NCBI RefSeq assembly: GCF_022259695.1
Contig: NZ_CP092099.1
Coordinates: 2,588,471-2,652,470, forward strand
DNA length: 64,000 nt
Direction: 5' to 3'
Origin: Flaviramulus sp. BrNp1-15
GTDB lineage: Bacteria; Bacteroidota; Bacteroidia; Flavobacteriales; Flavobacteriaceae
Under the pieces are notes generated by a model. The model saw only the letters and a list, made by a program, of their open reading frames with translations. It was not told the DNA's origin and did not search any database. The position numbers and the translations under genes were made by a program. Of this stretch, positions 41,222-51,911 are shown piece after piece (within the stretch, counting starts at the first letter, position 1; every line of letters begins with the position of its first letter).

Positions 41222-43156
41222 TTATTGCTTTACCTCAACAATAGTTAAATCGTCGTACTTTACAAGATAAACAGTATCGTTATAATACCCTCCAAAAAGC
41301 TTCTTTTTGTAAGCAAACTTATTTTCTACATATTCTGTTAAAGGTGCGTTTTTAACAGACATATATAAATCTTCTGATGATACTAATCGTAACACTACAT
41401 CCATAGTTAAATCGAAGCCTTTAACAGCTCTTTTATTTGGTGTAATGTTATAAATTTTATCGTATTTTTTTACAAATGCGTTATTATCATTCTCGCTATA
41501 CTCTTTTGAAGTGGTTGCAAAATGAAATTGTAATTTTGATAAATGGGTATTGTTTATTTGATCGCCTTCAAAAGCAGAATTAATATTAGTTGTAACCAGT
41601 ACAATTTCTGAAGGTTCTTGCTCTACTTCCTCACTCACCCTTTTATGTAACGATGCTAAAACACTTGTAACGTTAGAGGCAAATCCTTCGTTTGTGGTTT
41701 CTATGAACACAATGTTTTTTCCCGGTTTTAAAGCATCTTCTATATCTTCTTTTGTGACAAAAAACTCGTCTTCTCCTTTTTTGTTCTTACGTGAAAATAC
41801 TTGTTTAGCTTGATTAAACTCGCGCTTAAGATCATTAGCTATCGCTGAAGTTTTAGTATCAGAAATAATAATGATATTACTTATTAAACTATCTGCTCTA
41901 ACAAAATTAACCACTTTGCTTTTCAATAAATCGGCTGATGGTTTAGACTGAAAAACATTATCGTAGAGTTTTAAATTTTCACCAATTGGAGAAATTACCG
42001 GAGTATTGTACACCCTTAATTCTGAAGCCACTTTGTTAAAACTATCTGGTGTTAATGGACCAATAACAGCATCAACATCTTCAAAATTATTTTCGTTAAG
42101 TATTTTATCTACTTCACTTACTTGATACTTAGTATCGTAAACATCAACTTTTAAAGAAATTCCAAGTGATTTTAAAGAATCTATTGCCATTAAAACCCCT
42201 GAATAAAAATCTAAAGATGCATTTAAATACGGGTCTTTTTTTATACTACTTTTTGTATCTGAACTATTATCAAAATCTACACGGTTTAATCTAAAAGGAA
42301 GCATAACCGCTATATGTTTTGTATTAAAATCTGAAATACTATCAATTAAATTAATACGCGCTGAATCTGCTTGAATAACACCATTAGCCAAATTTGAGTA
42401 CGGTATTTTTAAAATCATACCGTTTTTTAAACCTGTTTCTGCCAAACCAGGATTTAGTGTTTCAATTTCAGATTGCTCTAAACCTAGTTTAAGCTTTAAA
42501 CGGTAAAACCCTTCTTTTGGTAATACTTTGTAGTAGCTGTATTTTTCATCAACCTCTTTTACTTCTTCGGTTTCTATGTTTGGTACATTAATTACTTGTC
42601 CTTCTTTTAAAACCTCACCCATATCTGGATTAAGTATTTCTAATTCATTTACAGAAATTCCAAACTTATAAGCAATACGCCATTTACCTTCTTTAGGTTG
42701 AACAGTATATTCTTGTGTAAGAGGGTTTTCCTCTACAACTTCAGTAATTTTATAAATTGGTATTTGAATTTTATCACCTTTACGTAATGGATTTGCATAA
42801 AGGAACGTATTATGCTTTTTTATTTCATCTTCTGAAATATCATATTTTTTTGATAAGCTATAAAGCGTTTCTTTACGTCTGGTTTTATGCTCTCTAAAAC
42901 CTTGTAACTCTTTTACAATAGTAACTTCTGGTTTATTAGCCTTAGAAAGTGGAATGATTAAAATAGTATTAGCTTTTAACTCATTTTTTGCATCTGGATT
43001 TAAGCCATAAATATCTGAAGGGGTTACATAATAACGTTTTGCTATACTTTCTACAGTTTCGCCTTCTTTAACTTGATGTGTGCTAAAATTTTGTGCATTA
43101 ACAGAAGTAAAACTAAATGCTAAAACTAAAATAAATACTAATAAAAATCTGTTCAT
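41222..43156 (-). CDS. LysM-repeat protein with periplasmic binding protein-like domain
   Basis: This encodes 644 residues with a signal peptide (FILVLAFSFTSVNAQ). Four LysM units follow at about residues 28-70, 88-132, 150-192 and 208-252 (e.g. HQVKEGETVESIAKRYYVTP, TLYSLSKKYDISEDEIKKHN, LKEGQVINVP), which bind peptidoglycan or glycans. From about residue 280 the fold is that of an amino-acid-ABC-transporter type substrate-binding protein (HIAVMLPFRLN, DFYSGVLMAIDSL, VDAVIGPLTPDSFNKVASEL). It sits between guaA and the DUF922 gene. The role is unknown; cell-wall sensing or carrying a peptide-like ligand is possible. Confidence 0.92.
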   Translation of the reverse strand: MNRFLLVFILVLAFSFTSVNAQNFSTHQVKEGETVESIAKRYYVTPSDIYGLNPDAKNELKANTILIIPLSKANKPEVTIVKELQGFREHKTRRKETLYSLSKKYDISEDEIKKHNTFLYANPLRKGDKIQIPIYKITEVVEENPLTQEYTVQPKEGKWRIAYKFGISVNELEILNPDMGEVLKEGQVINVPNIETEEVKEVDEKYSYYKVLPKEGFYRLKLKLGLEQSEIETLNPGLAETGLKNGMILKIPYSNLANGVIQADSARINLIDSISDFNTKHIAVMLPFRLNRVDFDNSSDTKSSIKKDPYLNASLDFYSGVLMAIDSLKSLGISLKVDVYDTKYQVSEVDKILNENNFEDVDAVIGPLTPDSFNKVASELRVYNTPVISPIGENLKLYDNVFQSKPSADLLKSKVVNFVRADSLISNIIIISDTKTSAIANDLKREFNQAKQVFSRKNKKGEDEFFVTKEDIEDALKPGKNIVFIETTNEGFASNVTSVLASLHKRVSEEVEQEPSEIVLVTTNINSAFEGDQINNTHLSKLQFHFATTSKEYSENDNNAFVKKYDKIYNITPNKRAVKGFDLTMDVVLRLVSSEDLYMSVKNAPLTEYVENKFAYKKKLFGGYYNDTVYLVKYDDLTIVEVKQ

Positions 43157-43300
43157 ATTGTAATTATCTGCTTGATATAAATATAATAAAACCTGCTTAA
43201 TTTAATTATATACGTTTGTTTTTATAATAAAGACGATTACTTCTTAATTAAAAAGCAAGCATATATTTTTACTATTACATATAGCATGCCAAAATGGAAA

Positions 43301-44836
43301 TTATTCCCATTCAATAGTTGCTGGAGGTTTAGAGCTTATATCATATACTACTCTATTAACGCCTTTAACTTTATTTATTATATCGTTTGATGTTTTTTGA
43401 AGGAATTCGTAAGGTAAATTAACCCAATCGGCAGTCATTCCATCGGTGCTTTCAACAGCTCTAAGAGCAACACATTTTTCGTAAGTACGCTCATCTCCCA
43501 TTACTCCTACACTATTTACAGGCAATAACATAGCACCAGCTTGCCACACTTTATCGTATAAACCCCATTCTTTGAGTCCGTTGATAAAAATATAATCTAC
43601 TTCTTGAAGCATTTTTACTTTTTCAGCAGTAATATCTCCTAAAATACGAATACCTAATCCTGGTCCTGGAAATGGATGACGACCTAAAAGCTCTGGATCT
43701 ATTCCTAAAGTAGCTCCTACTCGTCTTACTTCATCTTTAAATATAGCTCGTAGTGGCTCAACAATTTTAAGTTTCATAAAATCGGGTAATCCACCTACAT
43801 TATGGTGACTTTTTATAGTTGCTGATGGTCCGCCAGTAGCAGAAACACTTTCTATAACATCAGGATAAATAGTTCCTTGTGCTAACCATTTAACGTCTTC
43901 AAGTTTATGAGCTTCGTCATCAAAAACTTCAATAAATGCATTACCTATTGCTTTTCGTTTTAATTCTGGGTCTTCAATTCCAGCTAAGGCATCTAAAAAT
44001 CGTTTGGAGGCATCAACACCTTTTACATTAAGCCCCATGCCTTCGTATTGATTTAAAACATTTTCAAATTCATTTTTACGAAGTAAGCCGTTATTAACAA
44101 AAATGCAATATAAGTTTTTACCAATAGCTTTATTTAATAAAACCGCTGCTACTGTAGAATCTACACCGCCTGAAAGTCCTAAAACGACTTTATCGTTGCC
44201 TACTTTTTCTTGAATAGCTTCAACCGTTTCTTCCACAAAAGAATCTGGTGTCCAATCTTGGTGTAGACCTGCAATACTTACTAAAAAGTTTTCTAGAATT
44301 TGTTTTCCATCGGAAGAATGATATACTTCTGGGTGAAATTGAATCGCATAAGTTTCTTCACCATTAATTCTATAGGCCGCATTTTCAACATCGTGTGTAC
44401 TCGCAATTAGAACCCCATTTTCTGGTAGTTTTTTTATGGTATCACTATGACTCATCCAAACTTGACTTCCCGTATGAACATGAGCAAAAAACGGTTCATT
44501 ACCTTTAATAAACGATAAATTTGCACGTCCATACTCGCGTGTATTTGAAGGAGCTACTTCTCCACCAGAAAAATGAGCCAAGTATTGAGCGCCATAACAT
44601 ACAGCCAATAATGGTTTTTTACCTCTTATTTCTGATAAATCTGGATGTAAAGCCTCTTCACCTCTTACTGAAAACGGGCTACCAGATAAGATTACAGCTT
44701 TGTAATCTTGAATGTTTGTTGGAATTTTGTTGAATGGATGAATTTCGGAGTAAATGTTGAGTTCCCTAACTCTACGGGCAATAAGTTGTGTGTATTGCGA
44801 TCCGAAGTCTAAAATTAATACCTTGTCGTGTTGCAT
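43301..44836 (-). CDS. guaA: GMP synthase (glutamine-hydrolysing)
   Basis: Starting at the ATG ending at 44836 the protein has 511 residues, the usual length. The glutaminase domain has [13 protein letters not shown] (nucleophile Cys) and [10 protein letters not shown]. The PP-loop synthetase domain has [16 protein letters not shown], and the dimerisation domain ends in [17 protein letters not shown]. It converts XMP to GMP. A PLP-dependent decarboxylase gene lies 62 bp upstream and the LysM/PBP gene 144 bp downstream. Confidence 0.98.
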   Translation of the reverse strand: MQHDKVLILDFGSQYTQLIARRVRELNIYSEIHPFNKIPTNIQDYKAVILSGSPFSVRGEEALHPDLSEIRGKKPLLAVCYGAQYLAHFSGGEVAPSNTREYGRANLSFIKGNEPFFAHVHTGSQVWMSHSDTIKKLPENGVLIASTHDVENAAYRINGEETYAIQFHPEVYHSSDGKQILENFLVSIAGLHQDWTPDSFVEETVEAIQEKVGNDKVVLGLSGGVDSTVAAVLLNKAIGKNLYCIFVNNGLLRKNEFENVLNQYEGMGLNVKGVDASKRFLDALAGIEDPELKRKAIGNAFIEVFDDEAHKLEDVKWLAQGTIYPDVIESVSATGGPSATIKSHHNVGGLPDFMKLKIVEPLRAIFKDEVRRVGATLGIDPELLGRHPFPGPGLGIRILGDITAEKVKMLQEVDYIFINGLKEWGLYDKVWQAGAMLLPVNSVGVMGDERTYEKCVALRAVESTDGMTADWVNLPYEFLQKTSNDIINKVKGVNRVVYDISSKPPATIEWE

Positions 44837-44898
44837 GCGCAAAAATAGGAATTGATTTTTTATTGACGAATTAGGTTATATATTTTTTTTATTAATTT

Positions 44899-46269
44899 TT
44901 AATTCATTGATTTTAAAATCAGTTTTATATCTTTTTCTGTGGTATCAGGGTTTATAAAACAAAATCGTGAAACAGTTTCAAATGTATTGCCGTTTTTCCA
45001 TTTTGTTGGAGTTACAAGCGCAAACCCTTTTCTATGGTTTTCGTATGTCCAATGTTTATAGTCTTCTGGTTCCCAACCAATTCTTCTGTATAACACACAA
45101 GATAAACTTGGTTCTCTAACTAATTCTAAATTAGGATTCTCTTTAATCATTTTGCCCGCTATATTCGCTAATTCAATGCCGCGTTCTACAGCTTCTTTAT
45201 ATCTATTTGTGCCATGAGTAGCCAATGAAAACCATAATGGCAACCCTCTAACCCTTCTTGTTAATTGTATTTGGTAATCGGTTGGATTGAATCCGTGTGC
45301 CCCTTCATCTTTAAAAATTTCTAAATAAGAACCCTCTTGAGAATGCGCTTGTTTTGCTAATTCTGGGTTTTTGTAAATGACTGCGCCACAATCGTAAGGT
45401 GAAAACATCCATTTATGTGGATCGATAGTTATGCTGTCTGCTTTTTCTATACCTTTAAACAAATGCTTTACTGAATCTGCTACCAAAGCTCCACCTCCAT
45501 ATGCTGCATCTACATGAAACCAAAGGTTTTCATTTTCACAAACTGTTGTAATATCTTCTAAATCATCAATAATTCCAGCATTTGTTGTTCCTCCTGTTGC
45601 AACTACTGCAAATAAACATTTGCGTTGGTGTTCTGTTAAATTATTAATAGTTTTTTTTAGATCTTCTCCTGTTAAATGTTCTTCTGTATCTACTAAAATT
45701 ATATCTACATCGGCTACTTTCGCCATCGCTTTTACAGATGAATGTGCTCCAATTGATGTTATTATTAGTCCTTTTTCTCTTTTGTAGTCTTTATTTTGTC
45801 TCCAATATTCTCTTGCTGTTACTATAGCTGATAGGTTAGCTGCAGTACCTCCACTTGTAAATACACCAAAAGCTCCTTCTGGCAGTCCTGTTAAAGACAC
45901 CATCCATCTCATAGCTTCGTTTTCACAAAAAATACCGCCTGCTCCTTCCATCCAATAAGCTCCATGTATGCTAGAAGCAGATGTAACCAAATCGAACATT
46001 ATTGCTGCTCTGGTAGGTGATGCTGGCACAAAAGCTAAATGCCTTGGATGGTCTATAGGCACATTGGCTTTCATTAGGTGCTTTTTCCATAAATTAAATG
46101 CAAATTCGCCTCCTATTCCCTTTTCTGTAACAGTTTCTCCGACTAGCGCTTTTAATTCTTTTTCACTTTTTGGCTTTCCAATTTTATTATGTGTTGACGA
46201 TATTCTATCTATAGCATATTTCATGACATCTAAGGTCATTTCAACTAAATCTATATCAATTTTGTGCAT
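44899..46269 (-). CDS. PLP-dependent group II decarboxylase (aromatic-L-amino-acid/glutamate type)
   Basis: This encodes 456 residues. The PLP lysine is in ITIDPHKWMFSPYDCGAV. Other family features are FTSGGTAANLSAIVTAREYW, HVDAAYGGGALVADSVKHLF, and GVFTSGG (pyridine stacking region). Group II decarboxylases act on aromatic amino acids, glutamate, histidine or diaminobutyrate; the substrate cannot be settled from this sequence alone. It has its own promoter region, divergent from the TPR/HTH gene at 46423. Confidence 0.93.
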   Translation of the reverse strand: MHKIDIDLVEMTLDVMKYAIDRISSTHNKIGKPKSEKELKALVGETVTEKGIGGEFAFNLWKKHLMKANVPIDHPRHLAFVPASPTRAAIMFDLVTSASSIHGAYWMEGAGGIFCENEAMRWMVSLTGLPEGAFGVFTSGGTAANLSAIVTAREYWRQNKDYKREKGLIITSIGAHSSVKAMAKVADVDIILVDTEEHLTGEDLKKTINNLTEHQRKCLFAVVATGGTTNAGIIDDLEDITTVCENENLWFHVDAAYGGGALVADSVKHLFKGIEKADSITIDPHKWMFSPYDCGAVIYKNPELAKQAHSQEGSYLEIFKDEGAHGFNPTDYQIQLTRRVRGLPLWFSLATHGTNRYKEAVERGIELANIAGKMIKENPNLELVREPSLSCVLYRRIGWEPEDYKHWTYENHRKGFALVTPTKWKNGNTFETVSRFCFINPDTTEKDIKLILKSMN

Positions 46270-46422
46270 TAATCCTAAGGTTTAAAATTGTTTACTAAAC
46301 ACTATGTAAATTTAACATTAACTGATGGATTACAAGTACTAAGTCCTTAATATTAAGTAAGCATTTGATTTACAGCAATCAAATAATTACTTTTATAAAA
46401 AAACACTAACCAACCTTTGATA

Positions 46423-48288
46423 ATGAAAAAGATTTTTATCATTTTACTATTTCTCATAACTCCATACGTTTCTCTTTCACAAAACACAAAACTTATAGAT
46501 AGTTTAAAGCTTGAACTAAAAAACAGAAAAGTAGATGATACCGTAAAAGTTAGTATTCTAATTAGTTTAAATGAGAAACTTAAGTACTCAAAACCCGAAG
46601 AAGCCAAAAATTATGCACTTAAAAGTCTAGAAATCTCTAAAAAAATAAACTATAAATTCGGTATCGCTTCTGGAAATATGCACATTGGCGACCATTACCT
46701 AAATAGAAATCAAAATGATTCTGCACTACACTATTACAATATTTCAAAAAAATATTTTAAAGACATTAATTATATAAGAGGTCTTATTTTTGTGAATCAT
46801 GCTATGTCCATTGTTAAAGAGTCTACTGGAGAATTAGATAAAGCTATAGCCATTACCAGAGAAACATTAAAACTAATTAATGAACATGAAGAGGATAGCG
46901 ATTCAAAAACAAAATTTATAGGCGCACAACATGACGCACTCTCTATTAGATATACAGAAAAAGGGAACTATAAAATTGCACTTATTGAAGCTTTAAAAGC
47001 CTTAAAATGTTTTGAAGAAATAAACGACGACTATAGAAAAGCTGGAGTTTTACAACAAATAGGTCAAATAGAAGCCAGTTTAAAAAACTACAAAACTTCA
47101 ATTAAATACTATAAAGAAGCTATAGATATTTTTAATAAAGAAGAAGAAATATGGTCTTTAACCTATGCTAACATTTCTCTAGGTGCAGCTTATCAAAATT
47201 TAGAAGATTATGAAAAAGCTAAAAATTGCTTTGATGCCGCAATAGATTATGCAAAAAAAGTTGAAGATAAAATGGCTCTTGCCGAAGCCTTAAATTCTTT
47301 GGCTTCACTAGAATTAATTAACAAAAACTATTCTAAAGCAAAACAACTGTTATTAGATTCTAAGGAAATTTCAGAAACAGAGAATTTACAACTAAGTCTA
47401 GCTAATACCTATCAAAATTTAGCAGAAATAGAGTACTACAACAATAAATATTCAACCGCTTTAAACTATAATGATGAAGCTATAAAACTTACAAAACCCA
47501 ATAATGCTTTGCCATATTTAAAAAGATTTTATGGGTATCGCTCTAAGATACTTCAAGCGCTAAAAAAATATGATGACGCTATTTTTTATCTAAACGAATC
47601 TCAAAAAATTAGTGATAGCCTATATTCAGTTACAAAAACACAACAATTAGAAGAATTAAAAACCATTTACGAAACCGAGAAAAAAGAGCAAGAAATCTTA
47701 CTTCAAAAAAATGAAATTGACCTTTTAAAACAAAAAGGAGAAATAAATAATCTTTATAAAATTTTATTTGGTATTGGGTTTTTACTGTCACTAATTGCAT
47801 TTTATGCTGTTAGACAAAAATTAAAACGGAGTAAGATTGAACGTGAAAAATTAGATTTAGAACTGGATTTTAAAAAGAAAGAGCTCACCACACATGCTTT
47901 ACACCTTGCAAAAAAGAATGAAGTTTTAGAAAGTTTAAAGCAACAAGCAAAAGATTTTAAATCTTCTGAAAATAGTGTTAAAGGTTACAATCAATTAATT
48001 AGAACCATTAATTTTGATTTAAAAGATGATAACAACTGGGAAAACTTCAGTAAATATTTTGAAGAAGTACATAAAGATTTTAATAGTAATGTAAAACAAC
48101 AATTCCCTAATGTAACTCCAAATGAATTAAGACTTATGGCTTTATTAAAAATGAATTTATCTTCAAAAGAAATTGCTAATATCCTTAACATATCTCATGA
48201 AGGGATTAAAAAAGCACGCTACAGGCTCCGTAAAAAATTAGGGATCACCACTGAAGATTCTTTACAAGACCTTGTGTTTAACCTTTAA
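46423..48288 (+). CDS. TPR sensor protein with membrane helix and LuxR-type HTH
   Basis: Starting at the ATG at 46423 the protein has 621 residues; a TTG two codons earlier is not needed. A signal peptide is followed by tetratricopeptide units to about residue 400 (GDHYLNRNQNDSALHYYNIS, ALKCFEEINDDYRKAGVLQQ, NLAEIEYYNNKYSTALNYND). One membrane helix (FGIGFLLSLIAFYAVRQ, about 445-465) and a coiled coil follow, and the C-terminus is a LuxR/NarL-type HTH: NELRLMALLKMNLSSKEIAN, ILNISHEGIKKARYRLRKKL. In Bacteroidota this architecture senses in the periplasm and acts on DNA from the membrane. It is the closest regulator gene to the surface-protein locus that follows. Confidence 0.93.
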   Translation: MKKIFIILLFLITPYVSLSQNTKLIDSLKLELKNRKVDDTVKVSILISLNEKLKYSKPEEAKNYALKSLEISKKINYKFGIASGNMHIGDHYLNRNQNDSALHYYNISKKYFKDINYIRGLIFVNHAMSIVKESTGELDKAIAITRETLKLINEHEEDSDSKTKFIGAQHDALSIRYTEKGNYKIALIEALKALKCFEEINDDYRKAGVLQQIGQIEASLKNYKTSIKYYKEAIDIFNKEEEIWSLTYANISLGAAYQNLEDYEKAKNCFDAAIDYAKKVEDKMALAEALNSLASLELINKNYSKAKQLLLDSKEISETENLQLSLANTYQNLAEIEYYNNKYSTALNYNDEAIKLTKPNNALPYLKRFYGYRSKILQALKKYDDAIFYLNESQKISDSLYSVTKTQQLEELKTIYETEKKEQEILLQKNEIDLLKQKGEINNLYKILFGIGFLLSLIAFYAVRQKLKRSKIEREKLDLELDFKKKELTTHALHLAKKNEVLESLKQQAKDFKSSENSVKGYNQLIRTINFDLKDDNNWENFSKYFEEVHKDFNSNVKQQFPNVTPNELRLMALLKMNLSSKEIANILNISHEGIKKARYRLRKKLGITTEDSLQDLVFNL

Positions 48289-48308
48289 AAGCAGGCTTTC
48301 ACTAAAGG

Positions 48309-48356
48309 TGTCCACCATTTGTCCTTGGTATTAAATTATATGTCCACGGTTTGTCC
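48309..48356 (+). promoter_or_regulatory. TGTCC direct repeats with 11-bp period upstream of the cadherin-like lipoprotein
   Basis: TGTCC occurs at 48309, 48320, 48341 and 48352. The pairs TGTCCACCATTTGTCC and TGTCCACGGTTTGTCC each have an 11-bp period, and the pairs are spaced by 21 bp (two turns). Similar repeats lie at 60242-60269 and 60994-61020. This arrangement is typical of tandem binding by a response-regulator-like protein. It lies 157-204 bp before the ATG at 48513. Confidence 0.6.
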
Positions 48357-48512
48357 ATTACAAAATACAAATCGCATAAAATCAATACATTAGGTTTGTT
48401 GTGTCATTAATTTGGCAATACAGTTTTGTGGTGTCTTGCACTGGTTTAGGCTGCAGATATAACCTGTTGCAAGCGCTACAAAAACCAAACATTAACCACA
48501 AAACAATGTATT

Positions 48513-49463
48513 ATGAAAAATTTATTCAAATTCGCACTTATTACAATGCTTATAACTTTATGTATATCGTGTAGCAAAGATGAAGAAACATTTATACCGA
48601 GTGCAAGCGATATTAATTCTACTATTGATGAAAATCCATCAACTGGAACAACTATTGGAACTGTTGCTACCAATTTAACTGGTACTCTAAATTACAATAT
48701 TGTATCAGAATCTATTACAAATGCTTTCTCTGTTAATAGTAGTGGTGTTATAACTGTAAAAGATGCTTTAGTTTTTGATTATGAGGCCACAACAAGCTTA
48801 ACAGCTACTGTTTCTGTAACTAATTCATCAGAAACAGCAACTTCCAAAGTAAGTGTATCATTAAATGATGTAGACGATATTATGTCATTTTTATCAACTT
48901 CTAGATCTGCTTATGAAGCTGCCACTAATAATAGTTGGATTCAAATTACTTCCGAAGAATACAATAGTCTTGCCGAATCCTTAAACCAAGTTTTTAGATC
49001 TGGAACAACAGAAGAAGAATACAACCACTCAAATACCACCCAAAACTCAGGAGGAGGACTTTACACCATAACCAATTCGCAACAGCCACCAATGCCAACA
49101 GGTAGTATTGTTTTTGCATTTAGATACAGAACTACAACAGGAGGTTCAATTTCTGGGAATAAAGTTAAACTTTCAAACACTAGTAACAACAGTGGTTTTG
49201 AAGACATAGGTACTGTATTACCTGACCATAATGCAATAGAAGACGATGTCTTTTTTGTTCTAAAAGGAAATGATGTAAAAACAACAGCAGAAGGTTACAT
49301 AGCTATAATGATGGCTTCTGGAAACGGAATAGGTTATAAAACCATTTCTGGAAATGACACTTTTAATGTAGGTTTCGATGACGGCCCTGAATTAAATGAT
49401 TCTAGAAGTGGAGCTAAATTTTTATTTCAAGGTTTAAGTAGTACGCAAAAACAATGGGATTAA
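48513..49463 (+). CDS. surface lipoprotein with cadherin-like domain
   Basis: This encodes 316 residues. The lipobox LITLCISC gives Cys20, followed by SKDEE, an acidic stretch as in exported surface lipoproteins. A cadherin-like domain spans about residues 32-125 (SDINSTIDENPSTGTTIGTV, ITNAFSVNSSGVITVKDALV, FDYEATTSLTATVSVTN). The C-terminal 190 residues are beta-rich and unassigned. It is monocistronic, ends in a strong bidirectional terminator, and is preceded by the 11-bp-period TGTCC repeats. Confidence 0.88.
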   Translation: MKNLFKFALITMLITLCISCSKDEETFIPSASDINSTIDENPSTGTTIGTVATNLTGTLNYNIVSESITNAFSVNSSGVITVKDALVFDYEATTSLTATVSVTNSSETATSKVSVSLNDVDDIMSFLSTSRSAYEAATNNSWIQITSEEYNSLAESLNQVFRSGTTEEEYNHSNTTQNSGGGLYTITNSQQPPMPTGSIVFAFRYRTTTGGSISGNKVKLSNTSNNSGFEDIGTVLPDHNAIEDDVFFVLKGNDVKTTAEGYIAIMMASGNGIGYKTISGNDTFNVGFDDGPELNDSRSGAKFLFQGLSSTQKQWD

Positions 49464-49489
49464 GTTTTAGTTTTTGAGTTAGTTAGTTA

Positions 49490-49524
49490 AAAAAAGACTG
49501 TGCGAAAAAAGCACGGTCTTTTTT
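49490..49524. terminator. bidirectional terminator between the cadherin-like gene and bshC
   Basis: AAAAAAGACTGTGC (49490-49503) and GCACGGTCTTTTTT (49511-49524) form a stem with one U-G wobble and a 7-base loop. A-run and T-run flanks serve both converging genes; the right arm overlaps the last base pairs of the bshC stop codon region. Confidence 0.82.
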
Positions 49525-51124
49525 ATAAAGTTATAATTGAAAACTCATTTTTTAAGGGTTGTAAACTTTCACTCAATTTTTTAATTAGCAATTCACCGTG
49601 TTCTAAATAGAATTCTGAAAAATTTGATTGTCTTTCTTGTAAGCTTTGATTTGGAAATAATTCATTTTGCAAATCTGTCATTCTTGAAACATAATCTGCC
49701 AATTTTCTTTTTTGAGCTTTTAACAAACGTTTTTCAAGACTCTCTAATCCTTTTAATTGCTTTGTTTCTTGAGCTTTTACCGCTCCTAAAAAAGACTTAT
49801 CAGTTTGTTCTGCTATTTTATATAAATCTTTAAATTGTTCTTGTAAATATTTTTTTTGTGGTGAAAAATCTATGTCAAGATTAGATATTTCTCTTACTTT
49901 CTTATTGATAAACAAATCTCTTCTTAAAAATAAATCTTCATTAGAAATATTTAAATTTTCGAGTTTTTTATGCTGACTCTCTTTTTGAAGTAACACCGAA
50001 TTTCGCAACAATAATATAGGAAAAGGCACCTCAACTTTATTAAAGTACGTTTTTAATTGAAACCAATAAGCCAACTCTCCACCACCACCAATATAACAAA
50101 GGTTAGGTAAAATGACTTCCTGATACAAAGGTCGCATTATTACATTTGGAGAAAAACGTTCTGGATGTTCTGAAACTTCTTTTAAAATTTCATTCTTGCT
50201 CCAAGAAATATTAGTATTTAAAACTTTGTAGACCTTGTCTTCAACAACAATACGTTCTCTTGAATTATCGGTTAAATAAAATAAATTAATTTCTCTTGGG
50301 TTTACCTGTATTTTATAATCTTCAGGCAATTCATTAATTTGTTTGTTGGTTTTAGAAACAGATTTAAAAGATGTTTGATTAAGTAATTCTTCTTCAATAA
50401 AAGGGATAAATTGTTTCTTTAAATCAACATTATCAGCATCAATTATAACTAAACCATAATCTTTAAATAATTCATTTACCAAAAAACGTGTAGCTTCGGC
50501 TAAAGTTTCATGTTTTAAATATGCTTCTTTGAAAAGCGTTTTTAAATACACAGCATTCTTAGAGTTTCCTAATTCGCTGGAATACACTTTAAAAACACTT
50601 TCTAATTCCTTAGTTAATAATCTACCTACACCTCCACTTGCATCTTTATTCCACTGTATTTTTTTTCCTTTAAAATTGAAAAAATTAATCTCATCAAAAT
50701 CATGATCTTCAGTTGCCATCCAATAAATTGGCACAAAATTATATTCTGGATAAGTTTCTTTTAATTGTTTAGTTAAATTAACTGTAGAGATAATTTTATA
50801 CAAGAAATAAAGCGGACCTGTAAATAAATTAAGTTGATGCCCAGTAGTAATTGTAAAGGTGTTTTCAGATTTTAAACTTTCAATATTTTGAGCGGTTGAA
50901 CTGGAAACTTCAATACCCTTATTTTGATTTAAAAGAATATTGGAAAGCAATTCCCTTGTTTCCTTTTTAAAAGCATTATGCTTTTCTTCTATTTGGGATT
51001 TAAAATTCTCTATGTTCGGGAATCGATTGTAAAATGGTTTTAAATCTGAATTTTGTTCTAAATAATCACATATTAATGATGAGAAATAGCCCGTTTTGTT
51101 GAAAGGAATACTGTTTTGCTGCAT
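49523..51124 (-). CDS. bshC: bacillithiol biosynthesis cysteine-adding enzyme BshC
   Basis: Starting at the ATG ending at 51124 the protein has 533 residues, the family length; an ATG six codons earlier (51142) is the alternative. Recognisable family parts are LICDYLEQNSDLKPFYNRFP near the start, TITTGHQLNLFTGPLYFLYK, VPIYWMATEDHDFDEINFFN and NVIMRPLYQEVILPNLCYIG with GGGELAYW. BshC adds cysteine to GlcN-malate to give bacillithiol, the main low-molecular-weight thiol of Firmicutes and some Bacteroidota. The bshA/bshB genes are not in the window. Confidence 0.95.
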   Translation of the reverse strand: MQQNSIPFNKTGYFSSLICDYLEQNSDLKPFYNRFPNIENFKSQIEEKHNAFKKETRELLSNILLNQNKGIEVSSSTAQNIESLKSENTFTITTGHQLNLFTGPLYFLYKIISTVNLTKQLKETYPEYNFVPIYWMATEDHDFDEINFFNFKGKKIQWNKDASGGVGRLLTKELESVFKVYSSELGNSKNAVYLKTLFKEAYLKHETLAEATRFLVNELFKDYGLVIIDADNVDLKKQFIPFIEEELLNQTSFKSVSKTNKQINELPEDYKIQVNPREINLFYLTDNSRERIVVEDKVYKVLNTNISWSKNEILKEVSEHPERFSPNVIMRPLYQEVILPNLCYIGGGGELAYWFQLKTYFNKVEVPFPILLLRNSVLLQKESQHKKLENLNISNEDLFLRRDLFINKKVREISNLDIDFSPQKKYLQEQFKDLYKIAEQTDKSFLGAVKAQETKQLKGLESLEKRLLKAQKRKLADYVSRMTDLQNELFPNQSLQERQSNFSEFYLEHGELLIKKLSESLQPLKNEFSIITL

Positions 51125-51197
51125 ATTCAAAATAAAAATCATGTAAATATACAGCTATTCTATTTTTTGAAATCTAAAAATTTCGTTAAGAGTTTAT

Positions 51198-51911
51198 TTA
51201 TTGAACTCTAAACTGAAAAACACCAGAATCAGAAGTATTACCTAATGCATCTCTAGTAATTATTTTCCAATAGTAAATAGTTCCAGAAGTTACTGAAACT
51301 GTTGTTTCTGTAGTATTAATGTTTGATGCATGAATATCATTTGCGGTTTCATTTGTTCCAAAATAAACATCGAAACCTGCAATATCATCATCTACATCAC
51401 TAGCTGTCCATTGCAAAGTCACTGTATTAGTAGTTGGTATAGATTCTGCCATTGAAGGTGAAACTATTTCGGCAGGAAAAGGCGCATAAGATTGTGCTCC
51501 TGGACCAGCATTATAAAATTGCCATGTATCACTTTGTTCAGTTGTAGAACCTAAAACAGATTCAACAAACCACTTATAGGCTGTAGCCCTTTGAATAGTT
51601 ATAGGGATAATATCCTCGTTAGTTTCTCTTTGAATTACGTTGCTTGTTGATAAATTTTCAATGGTTATTATATAATTATCGGCTCCGTTTGCTCGCCATT
51701 CAAAATATACCGTACTTTCAGTAGGTGTTAAATTTGTACCTTCATTACATAACATATTCTCTTGCGGAAAATATAATTTCACCCCAGAAATTGTTTCTTC
51801 ATTGCCATTACCATCATCAGGATTTTCACCATTAGGATCGTTTCCATTAGAAGATTTACTACATCCAAAAACTAAAAAAGTCAAACAGAAAATATATACT
51901 ACTTGTTTCAT
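51198..51911 (-). CDS. lipoprotein with fibronectin type III-like domain
   Basis: This encodes 237 residues. The lipobox TFLVFGC gives Cys17, followed by a Gly/Asn/Asp-rich spacer (SKSSNGNDPNGENPDDGNGN). Two beta-sandwich units follow; the second (about residues 145-237) ends in TTVSVTSGTIYYWKIITRDA, a fibronectin III-like pattern (a 'how it would look on the cell surface' domain). Its ATG overlaps the stop of the leucine-rich protein gene (ATGA, 51908-51911), so the two are translationally coupled and probably work together on the cell surface. Confidence 0.85.
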   Translation of the reverse strand: MKQVVYIFCLTFLVFGCSKSSNGNDPNGENPDDGNGNEETISGVKLYFPQENMLCNEGTNLTPTESTVYFEWRANGADNYIITIENLSTSNVIQRETNEDIIPITIQRATAYKWFVESVLGSTTEQSDTWQFYNAGPGAQSYAPFPAEIVSPSMAESIPTTNTVTLQWTASDVDDDIAGFDVYFGTNETANDIHASNINTTETTVSVTSGTIYYWKIITRDALGNTSDSGVFQFRVQ